From assembly GCF_000247815.1 (NCBI RefSeq), contig NC_021681.1, positions 13,702,013-13,766,012 on the forward strand: 64,000 bases of DNA, given 5' to 3'. Below, one piece after another: positions 58,131 through 64,000 of this stretch. The notes under the pieces were generated by a model. The model did no database searches. It saw nothing but the letters and a program-made list of their open reading frames with translations, and was not told where the DNA came from. Source of the stretch: Ficedula albicollis (lineage: Eukaryota; Chordata; Aves; Passeriformes; Muscicapidae). How positions within the stretch are numbered: the stretch's first letter is position 1; every line of letters begins with the position of its first letter. A program made the translations under genes and the position numbers.

Positions 58131-61100
58131 GAATGAAGTGGCTCAGAAGCACTAGATCTGGACAGCAGATTAAATATAAATTGCCATGAATGTGAGGTTA
58201 GTCTAAACCAGCTCCAGTAAGACAGCAATGAGGTGTCCTGCAGAACAGTGCAGGCACAGAGAGCAGAGTGCTCATATGTAAAAATACCTCCCCTCTTCTC
58301 CCTGCAACCAAAGCAAGAAATCCGAAATCCGAAATCCAAATCTTGTTCAGTTAAAAGCTATTGGTACTGAAAATATTTTGGAGTCATTGGAAAAGATAAG
58401 TTTTGAAGCAGTAAAACACAGGAACAGTGTCCAGAAACGAAAGAAGCCAAGTGAGTAGGAAGGGTGCTGATGTAGTCTGAAAGCACAGGTTGCTACCTTC
58501 TGCACAATCAGAGGGATCTGGAGTGGCACCCAGATACAAACAAGGCTTGCACAGCTCCTGTGGGAATTAAAGTACAGTTTCAGCCTCAGCTACAGCCATT
58601 GCTAACATTACTGCAGCTGGGAGTGAAGATGTGCAGCTGCAGAACCCCTTTAGGGATGGACTATCAACCTGTGTAGGCTGACATTCAGAAAAAAACCCCC
58701 AGAAATACAAAAAACCAGAACACGTAGATATGAGAATTCAGTGTTTGACTTGCTAATATATTCTCACGTGGTGTGAGTTTGGGATGACAGCAGGCAGGTG
58801 TGGTTTTTATGGATGTATGCAGAAAGGGCAGGGATGAAATCACTGAACTGCTGCTGTCACATTCAGGGATGACTGGCAGAGTTCAGGAAGAGGAAGTGTT
58901 CATCATCCCTGACAAGCTGTGTGTGAACAGCAGTGAAATGCTGTCATTCCAATGCTAAATCCAAAAGAACACATTCACCTTTAATCTAGTGGATTCTAAA
59001 AAGCATTAGTCAGATCGGCACATGACGCTGGTTACCCCAGAAGGAACGGTAAGTAAAGCTTAGAGGCTTCTAAGCAGTTTATAGGCTGTGCATTCTGCTC
59101 GAGTGCCTCCTCTAAGTAAAAACCCACAAAATCCTTCACCTCCAACACCTCCAGGAGCAGAACTGACAAGAAGCCAGGCAAGGAGGTGATACAAGTCACA
59201 GGGTCAGCATGCAGCACAGAGGCACTGCCTGGCAGCAGAGCAGATGTCCCTGCTGGTCCCACCACCAGCACAGACACTGAGGCACTTTAACACCTTGCTT
59301 GCTGCTTCTGCATCAGCGTGTGACACCTCCCAGACCTCCAGGACTATACATCTATCCCTGCTCTTCATAGCACAGTCACTCTGGACTCTGTGGTTCACTG
59401 CCCTGAGATCAAGGGAATTCACATCTGTGTGCGATCCTGTGTAAGTAGGTAGAAGTGCACAGTCACAAAAGCATGGTGGAGAAAATAATCCTGGTAGGAA
59501 CTGGGGGAGACTCCCAGCATGGAAGCAGCTCTTGCCTGGCGCCTCTGTTGGGGATGACTGGACACAATTCCCTTTGCAGATCAATGTTATTCATATGTAA
59601 ATCAAAAGCTGGTTCAAAGGCTTCTGTTGAATTCTTGATTCCCCCTGACTCTGGCTTTCACTTTTTCCTCTTTATGCCAAGAGCTTAGTCAGGAGTCTTT
59701 TAAATCACTAGAAACATCTCAATTATATCATTAACCAGAATGTGAATATCAGCAAACTGCCATGGGGGAAGGCTTTGGCTGTCCAAGTTTGAGGGTATGG
59801 AGGAAGCTTGTGTGGTATTAATTTTTAGCTAAAGCTGACAGAGAGGAGGCTGAAACCAGCTGTGATCCTCTCTGCCAGTTCCTGCAAGGACACAGCAGCC
59901 ACGAAGGTTGCACTGTGCCCACATAATCACAGGCACCAACCACATGGCTGTGTGGGGAGGTTTGAATTCCCTCTGTTAAGGGAAGGAATTGCACAGGAGG
60001 TGGTTTTTACATCCTTAGAGGCAACTTGGCAAGTCCCAAAAATGCTTTGTTCTGCAGGCAAGGCTTTGTAGGAGTGCCCCATCACCTGATCCGCATGAAT
60101 GGCCCTTTTCCTCCTTAAGCTTCGCTCCCAGCTGGTGGACCATGAACTGCTGAGCCCTGGCTGAAAGGGCAGAGCTGAGGGAGCCAGGAGAGACAAGGAG
60201 TTAAGCAGTCACCAGCCAGTGAACAGGAGAGCAGGGATTTATCTGCCTCTGAAGCAGGGACAAAGGTGAGGATGATTACAGAGTGAGAGTGCACAGAGAC
60301 AGGAGACTGCAGTGCCACGGGATCTGTGGAGCCCTTCAGACACACACATGGTGATGGGTGCTCCAGCACACACTGGCAGAGCCTGTGAATAGCTATAAAT
60401 TATTATTGATTGAGCACACGCTAATTTACCACAAACCCCTAAGAAACACAATCCCAAATTCCCAATTCCAAAAGGCAAATTGATCACCTCTAGGAAATGA
60501 GAAATCAGCTAAGCTGAGGAATTCAAGACCAAAAGTGGAAGAAAAGCTACTAAGCTGCTGTGGTACTTGTATCTCATGAAAAGACGTAAAGAGTCTGAAG
60601 TAGCACAGCAGCCAAAGGCACACTTAAGCACCTCAGAAGAGTAGTTGGAGCATGCAGAAATTTGCAATGGAATGGAATAGGGAATAAGAGAAAAGGCACC
60701 AATACACACAGCGGGTCAAAAGCATCTGGCTATCACCTCGGGCAATCCTCAGACCAAATGACACCTCACAGGAGGTATTACACAAGCAGACAAGTTTAGT
60801 CAGCTACATGAGAAACAGTAGATCAAAGGAAGGAGAAGGGAGGGTCTTTCTACAGAGAAAATGGGGTAAATGCTAATCTCAGGATGGCCCCAAGCCAAGT
60901 TAACTCTTTGCCTTACTTTACAATATAAAACCAATAGTGTTGGATATGATGTAAGAAACAAGAAGGATAAGGTGATATACAATAATTCACCATTTTCCAG
61001 CACATTTTCAGGGGGGAAAACCATAGTTTTGCATGCTGGAGAGGACTGACATAAGAGGCTGCAGAAATAACAGGGTTTGAGCACATCTGGGGGATTACAA

Positions 61101-64000
61101 TGTGACTAGGGAAGTGCAAAACTTAAGAAGGGATCTTAAGAAGATCTTAAGAAGGGAGAAGTGATGAGGAAAGGTTGAGACTTGGTAGTTTAACTGCAGT
61201 AAAAAGACAGATCTTAGAACACATTTTGAAATAGTACAAGATAATGAAGAGCACAGTAACAATGAATGTGGACTGTGCAAAGAGGAATTTTGCCAGATTT
61301 TGTTCTTTCTTCCTTTGAAAGTCAAATGAAGACTTGGAGCTCATTCATTTGGACTTCAGAGAAGCAGCTGACCTGCCATCAAAGGGGGATTAACAGACTG
61401 AAGATGCTTCTGCTAAAAGACAAGAAACAAAAAAGGAACTGGCTACAAGGGAGGAAACAGAAGCAAGTGTTGAGAGAGGCAGGATGAGCCTGAAGAGGAA
61501 TCACTATCACAGGTCCATAAGGGTCTGCCATCAAGTCTGATGCGTAGTTTGTCTCTCTGGGACAAGAGAAGTTTGCTCATGCTGCCCACATTAAGGAGAC
61601 CTGGATTAATTTCAACAGAGCTGAAAGAGCACACCAGCAGGAAACTAGCCTGCTCTAGCAAGGACTAAATGGCTGGATAGTTCTGCAAAACACAACAGGG
61701 AAGACTTCATTCTTCTGTAGAACACACCAGAGAGCAGGCACAAGAGAGGAAACAGTTATTTCAGCCACCAAGAGCAGCACTGGCCAGGCTGGCTGGGGTG
61801 CAGCCCTCCCATCACTGGGACAGTGGGGCAAGAAGCCAAACTCATTTCCAGATCAAAAGGGATTCACTTGTGAAGAGCAGCAGACAGGGCAGGATAATGG
61901 CTGCAATCAGAGACACCCACACCAGCCAAGTCCTCCTGTTCCCTAGAAACAGCACTCCTCTCTTGCAGCCTGCCTCTCTCCTCCTGTGGAGCTTCACTTC
62001 AGACTGTGCCAAGGTGCTTGTAGGGCCACAGTACCTGCAGCACTGCCAGCAGGGGCTGGGAGCTGGCAGAGGTGCTCTGGTGCTGCCAGGACAGACCCCA
62101 TGGTGACAGCAGGTGCTCCAGCAGCAGCAGCTTAGGAGTAATTCAGGAGCATTTCTATCAGAAATGCTAGAAATGTTAGTCACCACCCTCGTCCTGACAT
62201 ATTCTGGCTGTCTGGCCAAGTTAATGACACAGACATTGCTTCATGGTGGTCAAATCTCTTGGCTCATAAAATAGTAGTTGGAGAGTTGGAGTTTCCTGCC
62301 TTTCATAAAAGCCAGGAGCCCTTCACCCTCCAGCTCATTCATGGAAGATAAAAATCTCTTGGCACAAGCTTTTGCCTCACTTGGAGGGTAATTACATTGT
62401 TCAGGCTCTGCAGAGCACTTAATACATCTCTGCCCTGTTAATCTCTAGCAAAGGCTGTGACTGATGTGGCTGAGTACCAGCCAGGCAGTGCCAGTTGAGG
62501 TGTAGAAGAGGCTCTTTACCCACCGGTTCTTTTTCTCTCCCATCTTCACAGCCAGCAGCACACCGTGAGGCTGCACAAACCCAGCCTGTCATTCTGCCCC
62601 TTGCATTCTAACCTGTCTCTCCATCACCAGAGACCTGTCCAGAGCTCTGCAGCACTGAGGAAGTACAGGACTTCTTCAGCAAGGGTGGGAAAAGCAATGG
62701 GACCCAAAGGTGCCTTGGGTGGGTGCAGAAGGTGGAATGACCATGAATCAGGGAAATGTTCCCAGAAACACCATGTGCCTGAAAGCACATGGGACTAAAA
62801 AGTCCCTGGACCTTCTGGTTTTCCTTAGGGACTGCTCACAGCAATGGTGAGAGCCAGCCAGCATCAGGTGTGTCCTTTTGCTCTGTGGGATAATGGCACC
62901 ACACCACTCAAGTCAGTATAGTTCAAAGAAATTAGGCAGCACAATTTTAATTAAAATTGTAAACTAATTAACTAATGAACTAATGTTCTCAAGGGACACG
63001 ATAAAATATCTGTTGCTGAGGTTTCACAGCAAGGCTAATTGCATAGCCAGAAAATTAAAAATCCTTGGTTTGGAACAACTGTGAGAACTGTACAGAGATC
63101 TCTGTATCTCCTTCAGAGACCAGACTTCCCAACATATTTACCCACCTAGTTCTTCTCCTTCATAGCTTGCTGCAGATGTCCACCAGCCTTTTCCCCATCA
63201 CTATTTAACTGATGTGGTCATGCAGACTGTCCAGTCCTCACCCTAAAGCTGTTTCCCCTTTGGAGCCATCCAAAGCTGTCTTGTCCCTGCGAGTCTGCAG
63301 AGCTCATTTAAAGCTGCTGCTGCCTGCTAGTGGTGCAGTGCTTTGTCTCAGGCCAGCATAAGAAAAGTCTTTTACTATCACAATGTTTAGAAGTGTTGTC
63401 AGCCATGACTGTGCCTTTGCAATTCAGAATTACAGAACTGAGCAGAAAAGCAGAGTTCTACGAAAAACAATATTCAGAAAGGGGTTTGATTTAAGCAGAG
63501 CCATTCTGGGTGTCCCCACATGGTCCTACACCCATCCCAGTAGTGCCACAGTGAGAGCAGGAGCACTAATCCCTTGGGGTTTTGCTCCAGAACACTAGTC
63601 CTTTCAGAGGCTGAGCACTATAATTCACTGCTAATAGTAACAATTAAAAAATCAGCACCTCTGCTCCGCCAGACAGCTACAAGGACACCAGGTACTGCTC
63701 ACCCAGTGTGGGTTTTGTCATGGTAGCAAAGAGCTCTTACACTGCTCCTACAAGGATCAGTTCTCAGTGCCTGCAGCTCAGCAAGCTCTCAGCAAGCCTG
63801 GGTGGCAACACTGGCACCACCACCATGCTCAGGAAGGAGAGCTGAGCTTTCCCCAGCCTTCCCTTGTGCTGCCCACAGCAGGTTTCTTCAGCTCTTGATG
63901 GCACAGAACATAAATGGAGAGGCTGCATTCAGTTCATGGAGCTGATGAGAGATTATCCACAGGGTCTGAGCACCAGGACATTTTGCCACTGCAGTGGGGC

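Noticed and set aside
57836..58339. 167-codon minus-strand frame
   Set aside because: It runs through a 40 bp tandem duplication and has no recognisable domain; likely a chance frame.

Overview
The window reads as nuclear DNA of a bird, probably a songbird. It is mostly non-coding and AT-rich, contains at least eight degraded copies or fragments of the avian CR1 LINE in both orientations, and carries two exons of a vertebrate gene with consensus splice sites. I cannot name the species. Nothing bacterial or viral (operons, phage, CRISPR) is visible.

The only gene I can support is DLG1 (SAP97/Discs large homolog 1), on the minus strand. Two consecutive coding exons are present: 37359-37490, the core of the N-terminal L27 domain, and 23314-23480, the end of L27 plus the start of the following linker. 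They are separated by a 13.9 kb intron and their phases fit exactly (G|AT, Asp). About 23.3 kb of the next intron (1-23313) fills the left of the window, and the PDZ, SH3 and guanylate-kinase exons lie beyond it. The L27 exon abuts a CpG-rich block (about 37490-39500) that looks like the promoter region, but this block is interrupted by 1686 consecutive C residues. The short exon with the initiator Met was not found and may be hidden there.

The region right of about 39.7 kb has a higher GC content. Reading both strands I saw no convincing exon there, only CR1-like remnants, tandem duplications, a TG-rich minisatellite and a 922 bp (TA)n tract.

Two structural patterns stand out. First, four C homopolymers (618, 1277, 1686 and 73 bp) sit inside A-, G- or T-rich runs. 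They are more likely sequencing or assembly artefacts than real DNA, and all the long poly-Pro and poly-Gly reading frames in the window come from them. Second, there are more than a dozen local direct duplications, mostly two adjacent copies of 40-435 bp, many slightly diverged and therefore probably real. A small GC-rich island about 180 bp 5' of the second DLG1 coding exon (23600-23725, minus strand) has exon-like features and is the most interesting unexplained candidate. I found no evidence for a wholly new biological system.
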